64,000 nucleotides of DNA, from contig NZ_LR590484.1 of NCBI RefSeq assembly GCF_901482695.1, positions 4,154,001 through 4,218,000 on the forward strand, read 5' to 3'. The DNA comes from Sphingobacterium thalpophilum (GTDB lineage: Bacteria; Bacteroidota; Bacteroidia; Sphingobacteriales; Sphingobacteriaceae). Below, one piece after another: positions 51,731 through 61,008 of this stretch (positions are counted from its first letter, which is position 1; each line of letters opens with the position of its first letter). The notes beneath the pieces are model-generated. The model worked only from the letters and a program-made list of their open reading frames with translations, was not told where the DNA came from and ran no database searches. The position numbers and the translations under genes were made by a program.

Positions 51731-53791
51731 TCATTTCTCTTCCATAATTAATACGTCCCAGGGCTCCAGGACTATCTTGTTACCAGATTGTAGTGCAATA
51801 CCCGAAACCAGTTCGTTCGCAGGCCGATAGGTATAGGTGATTTCTTTGGCTGCTGCACTGTAGTTAAAAAAATAGTGAATTTTTTTTCCCGATTTATTGG
51901 TACCCGAACGTTCGATAATAGGGAAGATGAACTTATCTGCGGGGATGATTTGAGCTTCTACAGCGACCTTTCTTATGATGCTATCGAGCAGTTCTTGAGA
52001 TGGATAGGTTCCTATATAGGTCAGCATTCCCTTGCCATATTTGTTCTGGGTAATGACGGGCCATTTGCCGAAAAAGCTGTGTTCGGCATAAGCCAGCGGT
52101 TCAGCTGTCTCAGGGATCAGAAACTCGTACCAGTCACTGATCTGCTTGTTATTTTTCAATTGGAAGGGATTATTTTTCAGGAGCATTTCACCGATTGTCG
52201 AATATTCCTGATAGTAGAACCCGCAGGCCTTGCGCAAGGGGCCGGGAGAGAGCGACGCCCTGACTGCCGAATGCTCGTTGCAATACCCGCTTTTGAACAT
52301 CATTACGACATGCCCGCCTTCCTTTACAAACTGCTCAATGGCCTTTAACAGCTCATCGGTGGCAACATATAGCGGCGGAATCACCAACATATCGTATCCC
52401 TTGAAATTGATAGTTTTATCACAAGGCAGGATGTCGGTCTCGATATTTTGGAAGTATAATGATCTATGTACCATATCGATTGGGTAATTGCTTTTGTGAG
52501 TATACGGCATAAAATTTAGCGCGTGGTAGGAGTCGTGGCTATAGAGTATGGCTACCTTGTTTTTCTTTTTCAGATCTACGATCTGGTTCCCAATTTTCTT
52601 CAGCTCTTCTGAAGTCGTTTTGAACTCGTCGTAGACGCGATTAGGCTGCAGGTCATGTCCCAGGATACCGCGCCAGTACGTTTCTTGCCCGTAATGTAAG
52701 GTCGCCCAGTGCCAGTATTCCACCATATTCGCACCGGAGGCATAATGTCCGTAGACATTTTGCCTCAATTGCTTGTCGTAGGGTGGATATTGTGTGCGCG
52801 AATCCCATCCGGTTCCCTGGGCATTGGTTTCCGTGACAAGATAATTGTTGTGCGCGACAGTGCGTACAAAATCACCTGCATAGGCGATGCGCTGACCGTC
52901 CTGTTTGTCCTGCACATCGTGGTAAATGTTGATGGCAGGATATTGCATCTGTCGAAAGCTTTCTACCTGGTCGATATCATGAAAATCGGGCATAAAGCAA
53001 TGGGTGATAAACTGATCTTCGCGTTTGTACGTATTGACGATATCACATTGCCAATTCAGGAAATCAGCCACCTGTTTGCGGTTGTACCGTTCCCACTCGT
53101 TTTTATAGAAGGGATTGGTAACACCATCCCGGGTATAGAATTCTTCCCAGCTGTTGATATTCATCCCCCAGTAATTCATTCCCCATTCTTTGTTAAGAAG
53201 AGCAAGATCATTGTTGAAGCGTCCTTTAACGTAGTTGCGGAACCCAACGAAGTAATCGCGGTTGTTTATACCACGTGCTTCGGTCTCATTGTCTACCTGA
53301 TAGCCGATTACTCCCGGGTGTTGAGCATATCTTTCCATTAGTTTGCGAATGATCCTTTCGCTGTAATATTTAAATGTGGGATTGGTAAAATCTATATTCT
53401 GTCTAATGCCATAATAGGCTTTACTGCCTCGGAGATATTCGGCCATTACCTCGGGGTGTTTATGGGCTAGCCAAGCCGGAATGGAGTAGGTAGGAGTACC
53501 CAATATCACTTTGATACCTGCTTGGTACATCTTGTCGATGATGCGATCCATCCAATTAAAATCAAATACCCCTTCTTGCGGTTCGAATAACCCCCATGTC
53601 GATTCCCCGACACGTACAACATTCAGTCCAGCGTTCTTCATGAGCCGGATGTCTTCGTCCAGACGTTCGTAGGGCATATACTCATGATAATAGGCAGCAC
53701 CATAGAGCGGCTTGTCAAACCTATATTGAGCCTTGGTAGGCATGGCTACCAAGAAGGTTAGGTAAAGGAGGAAAATGTTTTCTGTTTTCAT
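51731..53791 (-). CDS. Secreted beta-galactosidase, GH42-like
   Basis: A 686-residue enzyme with signal peptide (to PTKAQ). The TIM barrel starts YGAAYYHEYMPYERLDEDIRLMKNAGLNVVRVGE, the GH42 opening. Acid/base is Glu169 in YQVDNETEARG and nucleophile Glu321 in LVTETNAQG. A trimerisation-type domain (LYVATDELLKAIEQFVKEGGHVVMMF) and C-terminal beta domain follow. It hydrolyses terminal beta-galactosides. A 12-bp hairpin separates it from the GH5 gene upstream in the transcript. Confidence 0.92.
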   Translation of the reverse strand: MKTENIFLLYLTFLVAMPTKAQYRFDKPLYGAAYYHEYMPYERLDEDIRLMKNAGLNVVRVGESTWGLFEPQEGVFDFNWMDRIIDKMYQAGIKVILGTPTYSIPAWLAHKHPEVMAEYLRGSKAYYGIRQNIDFTNPTFKYYSERIIRKLMERYAQHPGVIGYQVDNETEARGINNRDYFVGFRNYVKGRFNNDLALLNKEWGMNYWGMNINSWEEFYTRDGVTNPFYKNEWERYNRKQVADFLNWQCDIVNTYKREDQFITHCFMPDFHDIDQVESFRQMQYPAINIYHDVQDKQDGQRIAYAGDFVRTVAHNNYLVTETNAQGTGWDSRTQYPPYDKQLRQNVYGHYASGANMVEYWHWATLHYGQETYWRGILGHDLQPNRVYDEFKTTSEELKKIGNQIVDLKKKNKVAILYSHDSYHALNFMPYTHKSNYPIDMVHRSLYFQNIETDILPCDKTINFKGYDMLVIPPLYVATDELLKAIEQFVKEGGHVVMMFKSGYCNEHSAVRASLSPGPLRKACGFYYQEYSTIGEMLLKNNPFQLKNNKQISDWYEFLIPETAEPLAYAEHSFFGKWPVITQNKYGKGMLTYIGTYPSQELLDSIIRKVAVEAQIIPADKFIFPIIERSGTNKSGKKIHYFFNYSAAAKEITYTYRPANELVSGIALQSGNKIVLEPWDVLIMEEK

Positions 53792-53834
53792 GGTTGTCGG
53801 TTTCTGCTTCTTATATCATGTATTTTTTTACTAT

Positions 53835-53862
53835 GCGGTGTCAGGGCTAACCCTGACACCGC
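53835..53862 (-). promoter_or_regulatory. Strong hairpin between the GH5 and GH42 genes
   Basis: GCGGTGTCAGGG / CCCTGACACCGC is a perfect 12-bp GC-rich stem with a 4-base loop, 49 bases after the GH5 stop and 43 bases before the GH42 start on the minus strand. No U-run follows in either direction. It may act as a processing or stability element between cistrons, or as a weak terminator. Confidence 0.55.
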
Positions 53863-53911
53863 GATTGTGTTGGCAGCATAGAGGCGCTTCCGGTAGACCG
53901 AGTGCAGGCCA

Positions 53912-55111
53912 TTAATTTCGAGGGTATCTTCCTGGGATAGCCATTACCTGTTGTAAAAAGAGAGGGTCTTTAAATGTACAGGTCGTTCGGTCATATTGCC
54001 CTGCTCCCTGAACATCCCAGAGCATGGGGCACATGCCACGCGAATAGATGGCTTCAGTAACCGAGACGGCAAATAACCTGACCACTTCCTGCGTCCTGTT
54101 GAGTGAAGAACAAGCATATTCGCCGATAACAACAGGTATGCCTTTATCCACACAGTTCTTTTTGAGTAGATCCATATTATCATGGAGCTCCTTCAATTCG
54201 CTTGGTGTACCCCAAGATGGGACACCGACCCCCCAGCCGGCATCCTCTCCATTTCCCAGTATGGCAAACAGCGGCGGAGTATAGTAATGAACCGTCAATG
54301 CGAGACGTTTAGCCGGATCAACTGGTATTTTTGTGAGTGGGTCAAAGGCGTATTCCAGCCCAGTATTATAAACTTCGACCAGCAAGTGGCGCTTGGCATT
54401 GTTACCACCCGAGCGTCTTACGATATCGACAAAAATCTGGTTCAGTTCATTGACATATCCAAATGCTTTTGCTTTCTCTGTCTGCCCACCGCGCCAAGGC
54501 GTCCATATTTCATCGTAACCGATTTCATTCATCGGTTCAAATATGAGATGGTCGCCATATTTTTCGAAACGGCTACATAGTTGCTCCCATATCGACGTGA
54601 ATTTTTTACGGGCCTCATTGTCTGTGGGCACTTTCTTGACCCATTCATTCTCATGGTGTACATTGATAATGGCTACCATTCCACAATCAAGTGTCCAATT
54701 GAGGATGGATTCCACTCTATTCAGCAGATCTGGATGAATGCTGTAATTCTCATTATTTATCATCATATTACTCCAGGTAACAGGTATCCGGAGCGACGAA
54801 TAACCGGCCTTGGCATATCCCTCGATGATCTCTTTTGTTATGATGGGGCTGCCCCATGCTGTTTCGTAATTCGCGATGCTGCTGGGATTAATCCAGTCGC
54901 CGGTAGCATCAAGGGCGTTGCCGAGATTTATTCCCAAGCCCATTTCATCAACCAGTTGGCCCGTGCTGAAGTTGTCGCGAACGAGAAATTTACTGTAGGC
55001 CGGTTTAGGTTCTTCCTTTGGATCAGGGGTGGAAGGCTCGGCTTTAATCTCCTTATTTGAACATGCTGGAAGCATCAACAGCATAATGAGGTAACTTAAT
55101 AGTGTTTTCAT
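53912..55111 (-). CDS. GH5 endoglucanase/endo-xyloglucanase-like lipoprotein
   Basis: 399 residues from ATG 55111; the frame from 55144 adds 11 residues before a clear lipoprotein signal, so I reject it. The lipobox is LPAC near residue 17. GH5 (subfamily 4-like) sequence: MGLGINLGNALDATG, TAWGSPIITKEIIEGYAKAGYSSLRIPVTW, acid/base Glu196 in FEPMNE and nucleophile Glu331 in VVIGEYA. Such enzymes cut the backbone of xyloglucan, cellulose or mixed-linkage glucan at the cell surface. Surface endo-enzyme plus exo-acting galactosidase and fucosidase genes suggests a branched hemicellulose. Confidence 0.92.
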   Translation of the reverse strand: MKTLLSYLIMLLMLPACSNKEIKAEPSTPDPKEEPKPAYSKFLVRDNFSTGQLVDEMGLGINLGNALDATGDWINPSSIANYETAWGSPIITKEIIEGYAKAGYSSLRIPVTWSNMMINNENYSIHPDLLNRVESILNWTLDCGMVAIINVHHENEWVKKVPTDNEARKKFTSIWEQLCSRFEKYGDHLIFEPMNEIGYDEIWTPWRGGQTEKAKAFGYVNELNQIFVDIVRRSGGNNAKRHLLVEVYNTGLEYAFDPLTKIPVDPAKRLALTVHYYTPPLFAILGNGEDAGWGVGVPSWGTPSELKELHDNMDLLKKNCVDKGIPVVIGEYACSSLNRTQEVVRLFAVSVTEAIYSRGMCPMLWDVQGAGQYDRTTCTFKDPLFLQQVMAIPGRYPRN

Positions 55112-55143
55112 TGACAGTGTTTTGGTGTATTTATTTGTTAACA

Positions 55144-56472
55144 TTATTTGGTAATTGTGTTTGACATGGGGTATTCAGTGCTGAAGGGCACAGCAGGAAG
55201 TCCTGCTTTATTGTACAGATTGACGTCGGGGTTGTTGCCCCATGCGTAGCGGACGTAGACCGGGTCTGCAATCTGACTTGCATATACCAACACTTGATCG
55301 CCTACGGCATGGGCTTTGGCCCAGACAAATTTTTTGTCTGCTCCGGCGACAGCAAAGCCTTCTACATACCCATTTTTGTTGGTCACGGACAGCGCTCCAC
55401 CTGTTGATTCAAACGAAATAAGCAACTTATCTGCTTTTCTTTCCAGTGACTTAAATGTTGGACCGGAGTAAATAAGATCCTTTTTACCATAATCTTTGGC
55501 TAGTGCAATTAACGCAAGTCGCCTGCCTACCTCTTGTTTATTTCGTGGGTGGATATCATCGGCGTCGCCAATATCGGTGATGACTGCCTGACCTGTATGT
55601 GCGAGGCTAAGTGTTCTGGTCTGTGCATCTCTGAGTTTTGCCCAGTCACTGTCCTGCGGTATGCTGTCTTTGGCCATATAATTGGCCAATTGAACCCAAT
55701 AAAAGGGGAATACCCTGTTCCATTGCGATCGCCAATCGCGGATCAGATTGGGGAAAAGGGTAAGATAATCATTGGGTTGTCCAGCATTGTTTTCTCCCTG
55801 ATACCAGATGACGCCTCGAATTGTATATGGAATGATCGGGTTGATCATCGCATTGAAAAGCAAGGAGTGATACATATTGGGCGAAGTCTCCTTATAGCCG
55901 AACTGCTTATTGGTTACGGCCTCTTTGTAATACCATTCGCCATCAAGTGGGAATTTTTCCCCGCCGATTTCTATATTCAGGCTAGCAGCGTTTCCGTAAA
56001 AGCCGCCGCCGCCACCGGTATCCGTGATTTTTACCGTGATGCTATTTTCGCCGTCTTTCAAAATATTTGTGGGAATATTATAAGTTCGCTCTACGGTATA
56101 TCCCGTTGTTGCGCCGACCTCTATTCCGTTGATCCAGCAGATATCGTCGTCGTCGATCGTCCCAAGATGAATCGTTCCACCTTTTCCGGCAGTGCCTTTC
56201 GGAAGAGATATGTTCCGTTTGAACCATACGATGCCATCTGTCTCCTGCAGGGTAGATTCCCATAACTGTGGCACGTTCATCTTGTGCCAGGATAATAGGT
56301 CTAGTCTTTTTGTATACCATTCCCCGATGATACCCGGGTCTTTTTCCAGCGCTTGAAAATGTACGGCCAAAGAGCAGTGGGTACATGCTGGCTTTCGGTG
56401 TTTTCCTTGTAACGTTTGGAGTTGTAATTTCGGGGTAGATGCTTTATAAAAATTATTATTTCGTAAATTCAT
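55144..56472 (-). pseudogene. Sialate O-acetylesterase, 5'-truncated
   Basis: The 442-residue frame contains the second half of a SASA-type acetylesterase: galactose-binding-like jelly-roll insert (about 60-170), LFNAMINPIIPYTIRGVIWYQGENN, FPFYWVQLANY, DIGDADDIHPRNKQEVGRRLALIAL with the Asp-His pair, and the C-terminal VRYAWGNNP..NLYNKAGLPAVPF. Family members have about 640-690 residues. Here the N-terminal domain with the nucleophile GQSN serine is absent, and the first 35-40 residues have no family resemblance. There is no signal peptide. The frame ends three bases from the divergent gene at 56476, leaving no room for a promoter. It is probably an inactive remnant. Confidence 0.8.
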
Positions 56473-56475
56473 GCG

Positions 56476-57651
56476 ATGAAGTCAGATGTCCTTATGCAAA
56501 GAGCTGCTTCATCCAAAAAAAATAAACGCATGAAAAGCAGAACACGAAATCGAGGTTTTTATTTCAAGCTATATGATGAGCCGTTTCAGACGCCTTTTGA
56601 TAAGTTGTTTGACATTTTTAAAGAACTCATCACCCATACCTCAGGAGATTTTGATGAAGCTATCGATTGGCTGCGTGAACTGGATAAAGAGTTCAAGCTG
56701 ACCACTCCCGAATATACGATAGATGATTTCATCGCAGATCTGAAGAATAAAGGATACATCCGGGAGCGGCTGGAGTTTGGTGGGACTGGCAGTGTAGATC
56801 TGACCTCAAAGATGGAGAAAGCCTTACGCCAGAATGCGTTGGACCAAATTTTTGGAAAGATGAGAAAGGGGAGGTCGGGCAATCATAAAACCAGCCAGCA
56901 AGGGCGGAGTGACGAAAGTATGGGCGATTTGCGAAGCTATCAATATGGAGACAGCCTAGAAAAAATTGCACTCACTGAAAGCCTGAAAAACGCACAGGTC
57001 AATCATGGCATAGGTGATTTCGCCTTATCAGAAAACGATCTCGTTGTAGAAGATACGCAGTTTAAATCGCAGATGAGTACGGTGCTGATGATCGATATCA
57101 GCCATAGTATGATTCTCTACGGCGAAGACCGCATCACTCCTGCAAAGAAAGTAGCTATGGCCCTATCCGAGCTGATACTGACGCGTTATCCGAAGGATTC
57201 ACTTGATGTCATCGTTTTTGGTAATGACGCTTGGCCTATAGCGATAAAAGATTTACCATATCTACAGGTGGGGCCATTTCATACCAATACTGTCGCCGGT
57301 CTTCAGTTAGCGATGGACATACTCAGACGTAAGCGGCATGCCAACAAACAGATATTTATGATCACTGACGGCAAACCGAGCTGCCTGAACATGCCGGATG
57401 GTACTTATTATAAAAATCCGATGGGGCTTGATCCTTTTATTACAGGTAAGTGTTACAGCATGGCAGCTCAAGCCCGTAAATTGGGGATACCCATTACGAC
57501 TTTTATGATCACCGCTGATCCGTATTTGCAGCAATTCGTTGACGAATTTACAGCCTCTAATCAGGGTAAGGCTTATTATACCGGGCTTGGAGATCTTGGC
57601 GAAATGATCTTTGAAGACTACGAAGAAAATCGAAGAAAGAGAATACGGTAA
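56476..57651 (+). CDS. VWA-domain protein (MoxR-partner type)
   Basis: A 391-residue protein; an alternative start is ATG 56530, just before RGFYFKLYDEPF. The helical N-terminal half (FDKLFDIFKELITHTSGDFDEAIDWLRELD) is followed by a von Willebrand A domain. Its MIDAS motif DISHS is at residues 207-211, with the later TITDGK-like element (FMITDGKPS). VWA proteins of this kind work with MoxR-type AAA ATPases, as in CoxE/CbbO-type systems, to insert metals or remodel targets. The ATPase gene follows after 48 bases. It is cytoplasmic, with no signal peptide. Its upstream region was created by truncation of the esterase gene. Confidence 0.88.
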   Translation: MKSDVLMQRAASSKKNKRMKSRTRNRGFYFKLYDEPFQTPFDKLFDIFKELITHTSGDFDEAIDWLRELDKEFKLTTPEYTIDDFIADLKNKGYIRERLEFGGTGSVDLTSKMEKALRQNALDQIFGKMRKGRSGNHKTSQQGRSDESMGDLRSYQYGDSLEKIALTESLKNAQVNHGIGDFALSENDLVVEDTQFKSQMSTVLMIDISHSMILYGEDRITPAKKVAMALSELILTRYPKDSLDVIVFGNDAWPIAIKDLPYLQVGPFHTNTVAGLQLAMDILRRKRHANKQIFMITDGKPSCLNMPDGTYYKNPMGLDPFITGKCYSMAAQARKLGIPITTFMITADPYLQQFVDEFTASNQGKAYYTGLGDLGEMIFEDYEENRRKRIR

Positions 57652-57699
57652 CAGCATATCATCTTGCGCTGCGTTTGCGGCTCATTTTAAGAACAACAT

Positions 57700-59166
57700 A
57701 TGGATTACATGAAGATTACAACATTTGGCGCACTAAAGAATTCAGGATATCGGCCTAAGACGATAAAAGAAGAATTGCGTGACAATCTGATTACAAAAAT
57801 AAGGAATGGCGAGACTGTATTTAACGGAGTACATGGTTATGAGGATACGGTAATTCCCGAACTGGAGCGGGCGATTCTCTCCAAGCATAATATTAATTTT
57901 CTGGGCCTTCGCGGTCAGGCAAAGACCCGCTTGGCCAGGCTTATGGTTAATCTGCTGGATGAATATGTACCTGTGGTGGAGGGGTCCGAAATCAATGACG
58001 ACCCATACCACCCCATATCCCGTTATGCGCTGGAGCTCCTAGAGGGAAAAGGCGATGACACGCCGATAAGCTGGCTACACCGCAGTGAACGTTTTGCGGA
58101 GAAATTGGCTACCCCCGATGTTACGGTAGCCGATTTGATCGGAGATGTCGATCCTATCAAGGCCGCAAATCTGAGGTTGAGTTATGCTGACGATCGCGTA
58201 ATTCATTTTGGAATGATTCCCCGGGCAAACCGTTCAATATTTGTCATTAATGAACTGCCCGATCTTCAAGCACGCATACAGGTAGCACTTTTTAATATCC
58301 TGCAGGAGGGGGATATCCAGATCCGCGGGTTTAAATTGCGCCTGCCGTTGGACGTACAGTTCATATTTACGGCCAATCCAGAAGATTATACCAATAGGGG
58401 AAGTATTGTGACACCGCTGAAAGACCGGATAGGTTCACAGATTTTAACCCATTACCCCACGTCGATTGAGATCGCTAAGGTCATTACTGCGCAAGAGGCT
58501 AATTTGGAAGCTGCGCAGAAGAATCAGATATACATACCGGAGCTCGCGCGTGAATTAATCGAGCAAATCAGTTTTGAAGCCAGAAATAGTGAGTATGTAG
58601 ATGAAAAAAGCGGAATCAGTGCACGGATGAGCATTACGGCATTTCAAAACCTATTGAGCACTGCCGAGTTACGCATGCTCAAAAACGGTTCCAGTAAGAC
58701 CTCCGTACGCTTGAGCGATTTTATGGGGATCGTGCCCGCTATAACCGGAAAAGTGGAACTTGTTTACGAAGGCGAGCAGGAGGGCCCTGCGGCAGTCGCT
58801 ATGCAGCTGATCGAAAATGCAGTAAAAAGCTTATTTCCGATCTTGTTTCCCAAAATTGAGAAGTTGGAAAAAGAAGGCCAACGCTATCCTTATGATGGCA
58901 TTGTCCGTTGGTTTGCAGAATCGGAGGGGGTTGAGCTATCCGATGAACTTAGAGACGCCGATTACGAACAGCTATTGGAACAAATAACCCCGCTGCGCAC
59001 CTTGATCGAGCAATATCGGCCGGAAACAAAGCCAGAAGATCACTACTTTCTGAGCGAGTTTATACTGTGGGGCTTGGCGCTATACAACAAATTGAGTAAA
59101 TTTAGAACAGGCAAGGACCTGCAGTTTCAAGATAACTTTCAGGGGTATCTGCGGAATAATTTGTAA
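57700..59166 (+). CDS. MoxR/magnesium-chelatase-like AAA+ ATPase
   Basis: A 488-residue AAA+ ATPase. Walker A GLRGQAKTR lies at residues 69-77, the Walker B region is SIFVINELPDL, sensor 1 FIFTANPEDYTNR, and an arginine-finger-like PLKDRIGSQI follows. The C-terminal third is helical (DYEQLLEQITPLRTLIEQYRPETKP). It resembles ChlI/MoxR chaperone ATPases. With the VWA protein upstream it forms a two-gene unit whose client is not evident, since no metalloenzyme gene is adjacent. Confidence 0.88.
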   Translation: MDYMKITTFGALKNSGYRPKTIKEELRDNLITKIRNGETVFNGVHGYEDTVIPELERAILSKHNINFLGLRGQAKTRLARLMVNLLDEYVPVVEGSEINDDPYHPISRYALELLEGKGDDTPISWLHRSERFAEKLATPDVTVADLIGDVDPIKAANLRLSYADDRVIHFGMIPRANRSIFVINELPDLQARIQVALFNILQEGDIQIRGFKLRLPLDVQFIFTANPEDYTNRGSIVTPLKDRIGSQILTHYPTSIEIAKVITAQEANLEAAQKNQIYIPELARELIEQISFEARNSEYVDEKSGISARMSITAFQNLLSTAELRMLKNGSSKTSVRLSDFMGIVPAITGKVELVYEGEQEGPAAVAMQLIENAVKSLFPILFPKIEKLEKEGQRYPYDGIVRWFAESEGVELSDELRDADYEQLLEQITPLRTLIEQYRPETKPEDHYFLSEFILWGLALYNKLSKFRTGKDLQFQDNFQGYLRNNL

Positions 59167-59220
59167 TCATCCACCCCAGGAAAAGATTCTGGGAACACAG
59201 GGCGCATATCCGGCAAAAAA

Positions 59221-59337
59221 ACTTCCGGTCCCGAGCTAAACGCATTTTGGTGCGCGCAGGCAGCGCCAATTTTGAACTATCACCATGCTGGAGAGCTGAT
59301 AGATCATATCGTTAGCGAAATGTCAGCTTTAAAGTAA
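59221..59337 (+). pseudogene. Possible 3' remnant of a nitronate monooxygenase-like gene
   Basis: The 360-base gap 59167-59526 has no intact gene. Within it, the frame ending with TAA at 59335-59337 reads GPELNAFWCAQAAPILNYH then HAGELIDHIVSEMSALK. This resembles the C-terminal end of nitronate monooxygenases (W-x-GQ ... PA-x-E-hydrophobic). No start codon or upstream homology is visible. Resemblance is from memory and short, so confidence is low. Confidence 0.35.
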
Positions 59338-59526
59338 TCAATGCTGTGCCGGTAGTAGACTGCACATGCTATCGGCGGGCTTTTATGAATAAAGAGTAAA
59401 TGAATATTTCTGAAAGATGCTTATAGGCGCCAGTATAACGCGATCGAATAATTAATATAAGCGTAATAATTAATTTATTGTCCGTACAAATAAAGGTTGT
59501 ATCTTGAGACTATATAAGTTCCCGAA

Positions 59527-60906
59527 ATGCAAGGCAGGACCTTTTATTATTTGATCGTATATACTCTCATTCTGCTGCTAATCAGTATAATGAGCGGCTG
59601 TAAAAAGGATCCGGCGGATTATCCTGTGGGCTCCAATGCCTATGTAAACACCTGGATATTGGATAGCCTGAGGCGCTATTATTTCTGGAATGAGTCCCTG
59701 CCTAAGAAGCCCGATCTGAATCAGCATCCCACCGTTTTTTTCAAATCTTTATTGAATGCTGCAGATCGATTTTCCTATATGGTCGATCCGCAAGATCCTG
59801 CCAGCTATCCGCCATCCAACTGGAATAAGTTTGGATTTGACTATGCGACAGTGCGTACGGATGATAGTAATCTGATTTTTGGGATTATTAAATACGTTTA
59901 CAACGATTCGCCAGCATCGCGCAGCGGATTGAAACGGGGCGATTACATCAGTAGGATCAATGGAGAACGCTTGACAATCTCCAATGCTGGCCGGTTGCAA
60001 AATGAACTGTCGACAAGTGGTGAAGGACGGCTGACGATAGCCACTTGGGAAGGCGATGCTCTTAAGGATTTACGAACAGTGGATCTCATTGCTGGAGTGA
60101 TACTCGAACAATCTGTTAAACAGCATATTTTCCAACTGGACACCAAGAAAATAGGCTATCTCTATCTCAATGACTTTAGTCCGGGGCTAGCTCAGTCAGT
60201 TATTCCTAATTTTAATCTGTTTAAGAACGAGACGATTGATGCACTGATCATCGATATCCGCTACAACCCCGGCGGACAGGTGGCCGAGGCCGCTGGGGTC
60301 ACCGCCTTGATCAGCGGGCTGGCATACAATACACCGTTTATTACCTATACAGGCAATAAAAATGGAGGTCGGAAGACTGAAAGTATCGGTCACAGTGCCA
60401 GCAGCGATCACAGCATGCAGTACGGCCAGCTGTTGGAAGCGAGTCTGGGACTGAAGCAGCTGTACCTCTTAGTAACAGGGACAACCGCCTCTGCCGCCGA
60501 ACTATTGATCAACAATCTAAAACCCTATGTCAATGTCATCACCATTGGAGAGACAACCAGGGGAAAAGATCAAGCGTCATTTGTCATTAAGGATATGCGG
60601 CAGACCAAGACCATATCTTGGGAGCTGCATCCGATCATTTATAAGCTGTCCAATGCGCGGGGTGAAGGAGATTATAGTACGGGTATAGTACCGCAACATC
60701 ATGTAAATGAGCTAGAGTATCTTCCCTTAAAAGAATTGGGTGCTGCAGATGATCCGCTTGTGCAGCGTGTGTTTACACTTATACAAGACGGTATATCAAC
60801 GCGTATGCGCAAAGATGATCCAAAGATTGCGATAGACGACATTCATGTTTTGACCGACAGTAGGCAGATGCAGACAGCATACGACTTGCTGCAAACAAGA
60901 AATTGA
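59527..60906 (+). CDS. S41-family peptidase lipoprotein (C-terminal processing protease-like)
   Basis: A 459-residue lipoprotein with lipobox MSGC near residue 25. The N-terminal helical region (NTWILDSLRRYYFWNESLP) is typical of Bacteroidota S41 lipoproteins. A PDZ domain (SPASRSGLKRGDYISRINGERL, about 120-195) and the tail-specific protease fold follow: ALIIDIRYNPGGQVAEA, nucleophile Ser in GTTASAAELLINNL and Lys in TTRGKDQA. It likely degrades misfolded proteins or peptides at the periplasmic face of a membrane. A TTG-N19-TATCTTG promoter-like pair (59478-59506) lies just upstream. Confidence 0.92.
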   Translation: MQGRTFYYLIVYTLILLLISIMSGCKKDPADYPVGSNAYVNTWILDSLRRYYFWNESLPKKPDLNQHPTVFFKSLLNAADRFSYMVDPQDPASYPPSNWNKFGFDYATVRTDDSNLIFGIIKYVYNDSPASRSGLKRGDYISRINGERLTISNAGRLQNELSTSGEGRLTIATWEGDALKDLRTVDLIAGVILEQSVKQHIFQLDTKKIGYLYLNDFSPGLAQSVIPNFNLFKNETIDALIIDIRYNPGGQVAEAAGVTALISGLAYNTPFITYTGNKNGGRKTESIGHSASSDHSMQYGQLLEASLGLKQLYLLVTGTTASAAELLINNLKPYVNVITIGETTRGKDQASFVIKDMRQTKTISWELHPIIYKLSNARGEGDYSTGIVPQHHVNELEYLPLKELGAADDPLVQRVFTLIQDGISTRMRKDDPKIAIDDIHVLTDSRQMQTAYDLLQTRN

Positions 60907-60953
60907 GGGGCTGTCCTTGATCTTTAAATAACATATAATTAAACTGATATTAA

Positions 60954-60983
60954 TTGTGGGTTAACAGCAGCTGGTTAGCTTTG
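60954..60983 (+). promoter_or_regulatory. Promoter of the ECF sigma gene
   Basis: TTG (60954-60956), 19-base spacer and TAGCTTTG (60976-60983) match the Bacteroidota housekeeping promoter TTG-N19-TAnnTTTG. It lies 25 bases before the ATG at 61009. Confidence 0.6.
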
Positions 60984-61008
60984 AGTCATTACCATCAGTA
61001 TACTTGTT

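Noticed and set aside
52709..53341. A 210-codon plus-strand frame opposite the GH42 gene
   Set aside because: It is antisense to a complete GH42 enzyme and lacks recognisable motifs.
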